From Bacillota bacterium (lineage in GTDB: Bacteria; Bacillota; Bacilli; Paenibacillales; Paenibacillaceae), in NCBI GenBank assembly GCA_023433615.1, contig JAEZCJ010000010.1, forward strand, positions 1 through 22,498: 22,498 nt of DNA, read 5' to 3'. Below are positions 14,810-20,856 of this stretch, one piece after another; position 1 is the first letter of the stretch, and every line of letters begins with the position of its first letter. Below the pieces are notes generated by a model, which was given only the letters and a program-made list of their open reading frames with translations, made no database searches and was not told where the DNA came from. Both the position numbers and the translations under genes were made by a program.

Positions 14810-14823
14810 GGAGGGATAACGGA

Positions 14824-15255
14824 TTGGAACGTACTCATGATGCCGCAGGAATCGCCATTATCGATGATCAGAATCGAATTTTATTGGTCCATCAGACTTA
14901 TGGGGAGAAGCATTGGTCGCTTCCAGGCGGAGTCGTAGAGAACGGAGAGTCTGCGTATGAAGCGGCGATGCGCGAGTGCAAGGAAGAGATCAATATCGAG
15001 GCTAGAGACATCGATTTAATCGGCGTATACTTTATGTCTCATCGCAACGGATACATTTTTGTCTTTCGAACGGGACAATATGATGGCGAAATCCAAGTGG
15101 ATCATGTAGAGATTAGCGAGTACGGTTTTTATGGAATAGACGAGCTGCCAAGGCCAATGACGAACTTTACTGTCGAAAGAATCCTAGATGCCGTACAAAG
15201 CGACAAAGCTGTGTTTAAATCTCAGCATGTCAGGGATTACAAGACGTTACTGTGA
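14824..15255 (+). CDS. NUDIX hydrolase with altered Nudix box (tandem copy 1)
   Basis: This is a 143-residue protein starting at TTG 14824, preceded by AAGGAGGG. The Nudix box is G36-x5-E42-x7-R50-E51-C-K-E54-E55-I-N57-I, so the catalytic Glu residues are present but the usual Gly of REUXEEXGU is Asn 57. Its length, box position and C-terminal words (LPRPMTNFT) match the next gene, so the two are paralogues from a tandem duplication. A nucleotide-sugar or modified nucleotide pyrophosphatase role is possible; the Asn may change loop geometry rather than abolish activity. The GNAT gene ends 14 bp upstream. Confidence 0.85.
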   Translation: MERTHDAAGIAIIDDQNRILLVHQTYGEKHWSLPGGVVENGESAYEAAMRECKEEINIEARDIDLIGVYFMSHRNGYIFVFRTGQYDGEIQVDHVEISEYGFYGIDELPRPMTNFTVERILDAVQSDKAVFKSQHVRDYKTLL

Positions 15256-15305
15256 CGTCTACTCTATGAAACTTAAACGAATGAACAGATAGGGGGGCTT
15301 ACGGA

Positions 15306-15737
15306 ATGCCGAATAAGCGGATCGGTGCGGCTGCGATCATTAAGGATGCTGAAGATCGTGTTCTGTTAGTGAAGCACAGTTATGGGCGCAACAACTGGGA
15401 TCTGCCTGGAGGCAAATCAGAGGTCAACGAGTCTGCTCAAGAGACAGCCAGGAGAGAAGTGCTGGAAGAAACCGGTTTAGCTATAACCGTGGGTCAATTA
15501 ACGGGTGTTTATTATGACCCGACGTATGATATGCATCATTTTGTCTTTCTCTCCCACACTGACGGTAGTCAGACTCCGTTGCCATGTTCGCCAGAGATTC
15601 TTGAATGCGGCTACTTTGCCGTTAACGATTTGCCGAGACCGATTAACGATTTTACTATTAGACGAATCCAAGAAGCTTACGCTGAGAATAGAACGGAATC
15701 ATTTCATAGGATAGGTCCGCGCACATGGCTCGAATAG
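15306..15737 (+). CDS. NUDIX hydrolase with canonical Nudix box (tandem copy 2)
   Basis: This is a 143-residue protein with a full Nudix box at the same residues as its upstream paralogue: G36, E42, R50-E51-V-L-E54-E55-T-G57-L. It shares YG..NW..LPGG before the box and LPRPINDFT near the C-terminus. The start ATG at 15306 follows GGGGGG by 8 nt. The last 13 nt overlap the next lipoprotein gene. The substrate is not assignable. Confidence 0.88.
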   Translation: MPNKRIGAAAIIKDAEDRVLLVKHSYGRNNWDLPGGKSEVNESAQETARREVLEETGLAITVGQLTGVYYDPTYDMHHFVFLSHTDGSQTPLPCSPEILECGYFAVNDLPRPINDFTIRRIQEAYAENRTESFHRIGPRTWLE

Positions 15738-16261
15738 GAGTGAATGGTTTACGGTTCATGATCCTTCTGCTCGTGATCACGGGATGCGCGAACAATGATT
15801 GGAAGGAAAGAACAACCTTCAGAGCACCTACTGAAACCGAAATCCGGGAGTTCGGCGAGCAGAAGGGTCCAATATTGGCGACAAGGCTCTACCACGATCA
15901 TGCCATTCTACTAGGAGCGAGCTATATATACAGTCTTTATTTTAATCTGCGAGATGAACAGCAGTCTTTTGGTTCTTCTTGGGGTGGCGGTCAAGTCGGA
16001 TTGACTAGGACCGCCATTACGAGGGAAAGCAATTTCATTGGCATTGTCATTCGCGATCCTAAGGCTTTACGGGAAGCCGTGAAGATGAAAACAATGTTTG
16101 ATGACGGTACTGTTGTGGTGACAGCGCTTGATGTTAATCAAAGAGCCTACATTATCGATCATCCGCTGGGGAAATGGACTGTCGTTACAAAGACCAATGT
16201 TCAGTTAGTAAATAATAATGATGAAATCGTATATGAGGTGCCTTTGCATGAATTGCGGTAA
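15725..16261 (+). CDS. Putative lipoprotein of unknown function
   Basis: This 178-residue protein has a clear lipoprotein signal: MARIGVNGLRF, a hydrophobic run MILLLVITG and Cys 21 (lipobox VITGC), followed by a polar linker. The extracytoplasmic domain has Gly-rich and strand-like words (GSSWGGGQVGLTRTAI, NFIGIVIRDPKALREAV) but is not recognised. The start at 15725 overlaps the NUDIX gene by 13 nt and has only a weak AGG upstream; GTG 15740 is an alternative. It is the third secreted or lipidated protein in the block paired with an enzyme gene. Confidence 0.75.
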   Translation: MARIGVNGLRFMILLLVITGCANNDWKERTTFRAPTETEIREFGEQKGPILATRLYHDHAILLGASYIYSLYFNLRDEQQSFGSSWGGGQVGLTRTAITRESNFIGIVIRDPKALREAVKMKTMFDDGTVVVTALDVNQRAYIIDHPLGKWTVVTKTNVQLVNNNDEIVYEVPLHELR

Positions 16262-16292
16262 TGGAGGGAAGACACGGGAGGAGTATGCTTAC

Positions 16293-16811
16293 ATGATCAT
16301 CAGAACGGAGACAAACCGCGATTTCGGCGCTGTTTTCCAATTGAACTACAATGCCTTCGGTAACCGAGAAGATGAATCCAGATTAATCGAGCGAATCAGA
16401 GCTTCCGAACAGTATATTCCTGAATTATCGATCGTTGCGGAGATTGACAGGGAGATTGTTGGTCACATCATGCTAAGCAAAGCGACCGTCCGTGAGCGGG
16501 ATAAGGAAACCGATGTCATTGTATTGGCGCCAATTGCGGTGAAGCCGTCGTTCCAAAAGCAAGGCATTGGCAGCCAACTGATCGAAGAGGGCATAAGACG
16601 ATGCAAAGCGCTTGGCTATGGGCTCGTCCTGTTAATCGGACACCCTGGTTATTATCCCCGATTGGGGTTTCAACCCGCCAGACAGCACGGACTGGAACTG
16701 ACGCAGTTCGATGTGCCCGATGAAGTGTTTATGGTGGTTGAAGTAATGGATGGCAAACTGCAGGAGATAAGCGGAGAACTGTTGTACCCGGCAGCCTTTT
16801 TCAATTCATAA
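16293..16811 (+). CDS. GNAT-family N-acetyltransferase, YhbS-like
   Basis: This is a 172-residue protein. The acetyl-CoA motif is FQKQGIGSQLIEEG (Q-x-x-G-x-G), preceded by VLAPIAVKPS, and the HPGYYPRLGFQPA word is characteristic of the YhbS/COG3153 group of predicted acetyltransferases. The start ATG at 16293 follows GGGAGGAG with 9 nt spacing; the open frame continues upstream to 16218, but that start would overlap the lipoprotein gene. It is the last gene of the low-GC block and is followed by the terminator shared with the convergent AlkD-like gene. Confidence 0.88.
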   Translation: MIIRTETNRDFGAVFQLNYNAFGNREDESRLIERIRASEQYIPELSIVAEIDREIVGHIMLSKATVRERDKETDVIVLAPIAVKPSFQKQGIGSQLIEEGIRRCKALGYGLVLLIGHPGYYPRLGFQPARQHGLELTQFDVPDEVFMVVEVMDGKLQEISGELLYPAAFFNS

Positions 16812-16847
16812 AAAAAAGCCTGTCCCCCGACGACCTGAAGAACAGAC
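16810..16847 (-). terminator. Intrinsic terminator of the AlkD-like gene
   Basis: Read on the minus strand, GTCTGTTC and GGACAGGC pair over 8 bp (two wobble pairs) around a 14-nt loop and are followed by eight T residues (16817-16810). It ends the minus-strand gene; on the plus strand it lies at the end of the YhbS-like gene, with the A-run there giving no U-tract. Confidence 0.75.
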
Positions 16848-16857
16848 CAGCATTCGA

Positions 16858-17565
16858 TTAACACCGTACGTGTTTGCGCTTGAAGCCGATTTGCTGCTTG
16901 TCAATGGCCTTCTGGATGTTAGCGGCAGCATGGAGAAACTTACTCTTTGCCTTGCCCGGGTTGACGATGACTTGGCCCACAGCTTCAGCAGCGGCGACCG
17001 CCTTATCGTGAAGAGGTACATAGGATACACCGACCGTGTAGATAAAGTTACTCATCGCATACTTGGTGCGGTCCGGAGCGTCTTGGATCGTGTTCGCCGC
17101 GAGTTCGAGCAGATCGGTTAATTTGCTTGCCGAGAATTCGCTGTCCGGCCGATTACCCAAGAGCCAGCAGTAGCAGCTCCACCCCGCTGACATTCGCAGC
17201 TCATCGCCGCTGGCGATCCAGCTATCGGCAACCTCCTGCGCGATATCAGCTTCAGCTAACGTCACGGCTACTACGAAATCGGATATCATGTAGAAGTATG
17301 CGTTATCCATCCAGCGGTCGAAGTCCGCTGCAGTCATCGCCTTAGGATCTGCGATGATGCCGGCGAAGTACATCGCATCGTAGTTCCCCGTAGCGTAAAA
17401 TTGCTCCGCTAGCGGCTGATTGATCTTGATCTTCTTAGCCATTGGCTTCATCTCGCCGGTGGCGACCCCGAATAGCGGTTCACGCGCGCCGTTCGTTACA
17501 TAGATCTTCTTCGTTCTTTCCTTGCCGAGTCGTTCAAGTTCCTGCATGACGCTATCGAAATCCAT
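16858..17565 (-). CDS. DNA alkylation repair family protein (AlkD-like)
   Basis: This 235-residue protein has the features of the COG4912/PF08713 group of HEAT-like DNA alkylation repair proteins: MQELERLGKERTKKIY at the N-terminus, FGVATGEMKPMAKKIK (the F.V....LR-like entry), WMDNAYFYMISDFVVAV, SAGWSCYCWLLG, and IGFKRKHVRC at the C-terminus. AlkD flips no base but uses conserved Trp and Asp to remove 3-methyl/7-methyl purines; in the matching helix here aromatic Phe/Tyr residues replace the usual Trp, so activity is not certain. The start ATG at 17565 has AAGGA upstream; the frame is open to 17667 without a better start. It is divergent from the alpha/beta hydrolase and has its own extended -10 promoter. 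High GC here contrasts with the block before it. Confidence 0.8.
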   Translation of the reverse strand: MDFDSVMQELERLGKERTKKIYVTNGAREPLFGVATGEMKPMAKKIKINQPLAEQFYATGNYDAMYFAGIIADPKAMTAADFDRWMDNAYFYMISDFVVAVTLAEADIAQEVADSWIASGDELRMSAGWSCYCWLLGNRPDSEFSASKLTDLLELAANTIQDAPDRTKYAMSNFIYTVGVSYVPLHDKAVAAAEAVGQVIVNPGKAKSKFLHAAANIQKAIDKQQIGFKRKHVRC

Positions 17566-17596
17566 GGATTCACACATCCTTGTCCGAATTACTAGC

Positions 17597-17605
17597 ATTA
17601 TAGCA
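17597..17605 (-). promoter_or_regulatory. Extended -10 promoter for the AlkD-like gene
   Basis: On the minus strand, TGCTATAAT (17605-17597) is a perfect extended -10 element, which can work with a poor -35, and no good -35 hexamer is seen at 16-18 bp. Transcription would begin near 17590, about 25 nt before the start codon. Confidence 0.6.
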
Positions 17606-17656
17606 TATCCATCGCCACAAGATGATGCCATGCGGAGGAGGTATGGGAAACTTATC

Positions 17657-18541
17657 ATGAAGTCCATCTGCGATACCCGAATCTATAAAGCGACGGAACG
17701 TTCATCGATCTATGCGGATATCTACTACCATGGCAGTCAGACACCGGTCATCATCTATCTACATAGCGGAGCGCTAATATTCGGCACGAGGAAATGGCTG
17801 CCTAACGAGCAGATCGAGTTATATAAAGATGCAGGATTTAGCGTCATCAGCATGGATTATCGACTTGCACCAGAAACTAGATTCGAGTCGATCATCGAGG
17901 ATATCGAAGAAGCAGTGAATTGGGTCAGAACGACGGCGTCCGAGCTGTACGATTATGACACAAGCAAGTTAGCGATGGTCGGTTGTTCAGCAGGCGCGTA
18001 CTTAAGTCTGCTGTGCGGGACGATGGAATGGAGGCCCGATTGCATCGTGTCCTTCTATGGGTACGGCGACATTCTGGGCGATTGGTTGTCTGAACCGAGC
18101 GCATATTATTGTCGTGAACCGCATGTGAGGGCGGATGAAGCAAGCGAGTCCCTTCGTAACGTCGAAGAAATATCTGAAGGATCGTGGGATCGATTCCGAT
18201 ATTATCTATGGTGTCGTCAGCAGGGAACCTGGTTGGAATCCGTTATTGGGATGGAGCGAGATATGGATGTCGAATGGTTACGAAAGTATAACCCGATCGA
18301 TAACATCACGCATCATTTTCCGCCCACGCTGTTCTTGCATGGCGATCGGGATACGGATGTGCCCTACGAACAAAGCATACTCATGTACGATGCTCTTCGT
18401 AAGTCTGGGGTTCAGACTGACCTTATTACCATTCATGGGGCTGATCATGTATTTGATCAGCACTTTCAAGATCCGCAGGTTCAACAGGCATTTGAGCGTA
18501 CGATCGATTACCTCAAGCAACATCTAACGAATAGGAGCTGA
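17657..18541 (+). CDS. Alpha/beta hydrolase (esterase/lipase-like)
   Basis: This is a 294-residue protein. The predicted catalytic triad is Ser in GCSAGAYLSLLC (G-x-S-x-G), Asp in HGDRDTDVPYEQ and His in GADHVFDQHF. The oxyanion-hole region YLHSGALIFG has HSG in place of the usual HGG of the HSL-like alpha/beta-hydrolase-3 family. SMDYRLAPETRFESIIEDIE is the standard D-Y-R-L-A-P segment of that family. It is cytoplasmic with no signal peptide. The start is ATG 17657, 14 nt from GGAGGT; an upstream mini-frame (ATG 17643, five codons) ends exactly over this ATG as ATGA. The substrate is unknown. Confidence 0.87.
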   Translation: MKSICDTRIYKATERSSIYADIYYHGSQTPVIIYLHSGALIFGTRKWLPNEQIELYKDAGFSVISMDYRLAPETRFESIIEDIEEAVNWVRTTASELYDYDTSKLAMVGCSAGAYLSLLCGTMEWRPDCIVSFYGYGDILGDWLSEPSAYYCREPHVRADEASESLRNVEEISEGSWDRFRYYLWCRQQGTWLESVIGMERDMDVEWLRKYNPIDNITHHFPPTLFLHGDRDTDVPYEQSILMYDALRKSGVQTDLITIHGADHVFDQHFQDPQVQQAFERTIDYLKQHLTNRS

Positions 18542-18549
18542 ACGATTTC

Positions 18550-18840
18550 ATGCGGCTGCCGGCCCTCACGATCCTTATTCTCGCCATGCTGCTTAGTGCC
18601 GGATGCGCGAATGACAACGAGAAGCAACCTGAAGAACAGCTTATCGTCTTCACGGTATTGAATAAGGAGACGAAGAGCGAGCATTACATCATTGAGGTAT
18701 CGAATCAAGATCGTCACGAATATGTCGAACTATCGGTGGACGATTGGAATCGAATCAACATCGGAGATACCGTCTCGTTGAATGCGAATAATGTTCTTGT
18801 GCGCATCAATAATACGCTGGTCGAACGGGAGGGCACATGA
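18550..18840 (+). CDS. Small putative lipoprotein
   Basis: This 96-residue protein has a lipoprotein signal peptide: MRLPALTILILAMLLSAGC, with lipobox LSAGC and Cys 19. An acidic linker (NDNEKQPEE) and a small beta-rich domain (LIVFTVLNKETKSEHYIIEV, YVELSVDDWNRINIGDTVSL) follow. The start ATG at 18550 has GGAG 12 nt upstream and lies 8 bp after the hydrolase. The stop overlaps the next start (ATGA), so it is coupled to the membrane protein. The function is unknown; the pair may form one envelope complex, which is inference. Confidence 0.78.
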   Translation: MRLPALTILILAMLLSAGCANDNEKQPEEQLIVFTVLNKETKSEHYIIEVSNQDRHEYVELSVDDWNRINIGDTVSLNANNVLVRINNTLVEREGT

Positions 18841-19268
18841 TCCGCAGCATTGATTATCGAGCGCTTGCAGCAGGCATTCTCATTTATTTCCTGGGGATGT
18901 TCATCCTTGAGCTCATCGTGGCATCCCTGCTCAAGGGAATCGGACAATACCTCGATTATTCCTTCCAACCCATTATAGACAGCTTCGCACTGGAGATCGC
19001 GTTGTCAGCGGCGGTTACGTTCTGCGCGGGCTATTATATGAATGCAAGAAGCCGTCTGCGTCTGCTCGATCAAAGCGTTGTTCTGGCGGCAGCCTTGCTT
19101 ATCTTTCATCTCATCGGCACGATCAATGCGATCTACGTCCCTAACGGCGCGCCGCTCTATATCAATCTGATTTACGACAGCACGGTTACGATTGCTATAC
19201 TAGCTGGCGGGCAATATGCGAAGCGCAGGAAGAACGATCGACAATCTGCAGCGGAGACCACCGTCTGA
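18837..19268 (+). CDS. Four-helix integral membrane protein, unknown function
   Basis: This 143-residue protein has about four predicted membrane helices (about 8-32, 50-68, 80-98, 108-125), with a positively charged C-terminal tail (YAKRRKNDR). The start overlaps the lipoprotein stop by 4 nt. No family is recognised. It ends 9 bp before a strong bidirectional hairpin that separates it from the convergent LacI-family gene. Confidence 0.75.
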   Translation: MIRSIDYRALAAGILIYFLGMFILELIVASLLKGIGQYLDYSFQPIIDSFALEIALSAAVTFCAGYYMNARSRLRLLDQSVVLAAALLIFHLIGTINAIYVPNGAPLYINLIYDSTVTIAILAGGQYAKRRKNDRQSAAETTV

Positions 19269-19277
19269 AGCAAATAA

Positions 19278-19313
19278 AGCCCGCCTAACAAGCTCGAAGC
19301 TGCTAGGCGGGCT
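19278..19313. terminator. Bidirectional terminator hairpin
   Basis: AGCCCGCCTA (19278-19287) and TAGGCGGGCT (19304-19313) are exact 10-bp reverse complements around a 16-nt loop, placed between convergent genes. A short T-rich tail (GCTTATT) is on the plus side, and a TTTATTTG run follows the minus-strand stem. Confidence 0.78.
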
Positions 19314-19321
19314 GCTTATTG

Positions 19322-20359
19322 CTATCGTCCCTCCACCGCGTCGCTGATTCTGGCCGACGATTCCCGTACCATGAGACGATGCGGAATGATCAGCCGACGC
19401 TGGGGCAGACGCTCTTCCTGCAGCGTGTAGATCAGCAAGTGTGCAGCGGTGTAGCCGAGCTGGTAGATGCCGATGTCGACGCTCGTGATCGGCGGCGTGA
19501 CGAGCTCCGAGAAGCCGGTGTTGTTGAAGCTGGCAAGCGAGAAGTCGCCGGGCACCGTGTAGCCGAGCTCCGTCAGTCCGCGCATCACGCCCAGCGCAAC
19601 GATATCGTCAATGACGATCAGTGCAGTCGGCCGCTCGGGAATACTCGCGATGAATGACATCGCGCGATACCCGCTCTCTTGCAGGAACTCGCCCTCGACG
19701 ATCCAGTCCGGGCGAATCGGTAGACTGAATTCGTCCATGGCCTTGCGATAGCCGGACAATCGGTCTCGCGAGACCGAGAGCGCATGCGGACCGCTGACGA
19801 AGCCGATACGGCGATGGCCTTGCGCGACGAGATGGCGTGTCACGTCATAGCCTGCCTGTACGTTATCGGTGTCGACGGACAGCGTATCCGGGTGCGCCTC
19901 GCTGCGTCCGATGAGCACATGGGGGAATCCGCTTCCCTGCAGCAGATCGATCACGGGGTCGCTGTCGCGCGAACGCAGCAGCACGATTCCGTCGACACGT
20001 CCGCCGCGCGTCAGCCTGCGCATCGCGGCAAGCTCCTCTTGCTCGCTTGCGCCGGATGTCAGCAGCACGTCGTAACCCGAGCGCGAAGCGCGTGTCGTAA
20101 TACCCCGAATCAATTCGGGGAAGAATGAATTCAAGAATAGCTCGTCAGCAGGGCGAGGCAAGACGATGCCTAGCGTTGAACTGGTCCGGCTTACGAGACC
20201 TTGCGCCATCTGATTCGGATAATAGCCGAGTTCGACCATTACCTCGCGGACGCGCGCAGCCGTCTTATGGCTGATCCGACTATTGCCCGCAATGACGCGG
20301 GACACTGTCGAGGGGGAGACGCCAGCCAGTCTTGCTACGTCTTTGATGGTTACTCCCAT
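19322..20359 (-). CDS. LacI-family transcriptional regulator, probable maltodextrin regulator
   Basis: This is a 345-residue protein. The N-terminal LacI DNA-binding domain is complete: MGVTIKDVARLAGVSPSTVS, then RVIAGNSRISHKTAARVREV and the hinge YYPNQMAQGL. The C-terminal sugar-binding domain shows VDGIVLL, VSVDTDN-type words (SVDTDNVQAGYDVTRHL), GHRRIGFVSGP and the effector-pocket word LIVIDDIVALGVMRGLTELG. The start ATG at 20359 follows GGGAGG by 4 nt; the frame extends upstream to 20425 but without a better start. It is divergent from the malE-like gene and three operator-like sites lie in the shared spacer, so it most likely represses maltodextrin uptake and itself. The ligand is inferred from the neighbour, not from the sequence of this protein. 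Confidence 0.9.
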   Translation of the reverse strand: MGVTIKDVARLAGVSPSTVSRVIAGNSRISHKTAARVREVMVELGYYPNQMAQGLVSRTSSTLGIVLPRPADELFLNSFFPELIRGITTRASRSGYDVLLTSGASEQEELAAMRRLTRGGRVDGIVLLRSRDSDPVIDLLQGSGFPHVLIGRSEAHPDTLSVDTDNVQAGYDVTRHLVAQGHRRIGFVSGPHALSVSRDRLSGYRKAMDEFSLPIRPDWIVEGEFLQESGYRAMSFIASIPERPTALIVIDDIVALGVMRGLTELGYTVPGDFSLASFNNTGFSELVTPPITSVDIGIYQLGYTAAHLLIYTLQEERLPQRRLIIPHRLMVRESSARISDAVEGR

Positions 20360-20376
20360 ATTGCCTCCCATTATGG

Positions 20377-20388
20377 GCAATCGTTTGC
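20377..20388. promoter_or_regulatory. LacI-family operator (autoregulatory site)
   Basis: GCAATCGTTTGC matches the GCAAACGTTTGC-type palindrome of LacI-family operators, with its two half-sites differing at one symmetric pair. It lies between the promoter and the start of the LacI gene, 18 bp upstream of that start, suitable for autorepression. Confidence 0.65.
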
Positions 20389-20404
20389 ACACTCCGTAAC
20401 GCTT

Positions 20405-20434
20405 ATCATAACGCATATAGAACACATTCGTAAA
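20405..20434 (-). promoter_or_regulatory. Sigma-A promoter of the LacI-family gene
   Basis: On the minus strand, TTTACG (20434-20429) and TATGAT (20410-20405) are separated by 18 bp. The expected start near 20398 is just upstream of the operator at 20377-20388. Confidence 0.55.
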
Positions 20435-20555
20435 TAGCTAAGTGACGCGAATCACAATTCGGCGAAAATAGGAGGAATACACAGCTATCCAGCGATAATC
20501 CGCTGAATGGTCCGATGAAACGTGGATTTTCGCGGATTTCGCAGCGTAACGACGA

Positions 20556-20585
20556 TTGCAAACGCTTTTATGAATCGATTATGAT
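20556..20585 (+). promoter_or_regulatory. Sigma-A promoter overlapped by a LacI/cre-like operator
   Basis: TTGCAA (20556-20561), an 18-bp spacer and TATGAT (20580-20585) form a plausible promoter pointing at the malE-like gene. The operator-like GCAAACGCTTTT at 20558-20569 covers the -35 and spacer; with its flanks it also resembles a CcpA cre site (consensus TGWAARCGYTWNCW, two mismatches in TGCAAACGCTTTTA). Repression by the LacI-family protein and/or CcpA is inferred. Confidence 0.5.
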
Positions 20586-20591
20586 GAGAGC

Positions 20592-20703
20592 AAGCAAGCG
20601 AGACGGTCGGCAACCCGACGGCGTCTTTGACAAATTGAAGGCAATGTTACCTGCAAAGGTACAACCTCGGAGCGTTGTTTATCCTCGAGGTTGTGCCTTT
20701 TTT
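20592..20703 (+). ncRNA. Structured leader ending in an intrinsic terminator (candidate attenuator or small RNA)
   Basis: A transcript from the upstream promoter would begin near 20592. It holds a strong stem-loop at about 20601-20626 (AGACG/CGTCT closing GTCGG-CAAC-CCGAC with a 2-nt bulge), a short TACC/GGTA pairing (20648-20651 with 20658-20661) and then the terminator at 20658-20703. The GGTA segment is shared between the short pairing and the terminator's left arm, so the two structures are mutually exclusive. I do not recognise a known riboswitch class in it. It may instead be a free small RNA, because a second promoter lies downstream. Confidence 0.4.
20658..20703 (+). terminator. Strong intrinsic terminator upstream of the malE-like gene
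   Basis: GGTACAACCTCG (20658-20669) pairs with CGAGGTTGTGCC (20686-20697) over 12 bp, with a single T-G wobble and a 16-nt loop, followed directly by TTTTTT. It is the best terminator in the window and sits 154 bp before the malE-like start codon with no gene in front of it. Confidence 0.8.
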
Positions 20704-20713
20704 GTGCATGAAA

Positions 20714-20743
20714 TTGCGTCATTTATGTCAATAATGCTATAGG
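20714..20743 (+). promoter_or_regulatory. Second candidate promoter for the malE-like gene
   Basis: TTGCGT (20714-20719), an 18-bp spacer and TATAGG (20738-20743), with a TGC extension just before it, could be a weak sigma-A promoter downstream of the terminator. Its start site near 20750 would lie 20 bp before the operator at 20770-20781. Confidence 0.4.
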
Positions 20744-20769
20744 AAGCCGATTTTTTCAACCAACTTAGG

Positions 20770-20781
20770 ACAAACGTTTGC
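20770..20781. promoter_or_regulatory. LacI-family operator upstream of the malE-like gene
   Basis: CAAACGTTTG (20771-20780) is a perfect 10-bp palindrome within ACAAACGTTTGC, the best of three operator-like sites in this spacer. It is 76 bp upstream of the malE-like start and downstream of both candidate promoters, so a bound repressor would act as a block to elongating or initiating polymerase. CTTAGGA is repeated directly at 20764 and 20810 around it. Confidence 0.7.
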
Positions 20782-20856
20782 ACAACTCCGAAGCACAAAC
20801 GGAACGTCCTTAGGAAGAAGCTCGCTAATTCGACAAAAAGGGTGGTTAAGAATCAG

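Noticed and set aside
10790..16811. Integron cassette array hypothesis for the run of small GNAT/NUDIX/lipoprotein genes
   Set aside because: The genes overlap or abut, and no repeated attC-like inverted element or integrase is seen in the spacers.
20515..20742. 75-codon plus-strand ORF in the malE upstream region
   Set aside because: It spans a promoter, a stem-loop and a strong terminator, which is incompatible with a translated gene.
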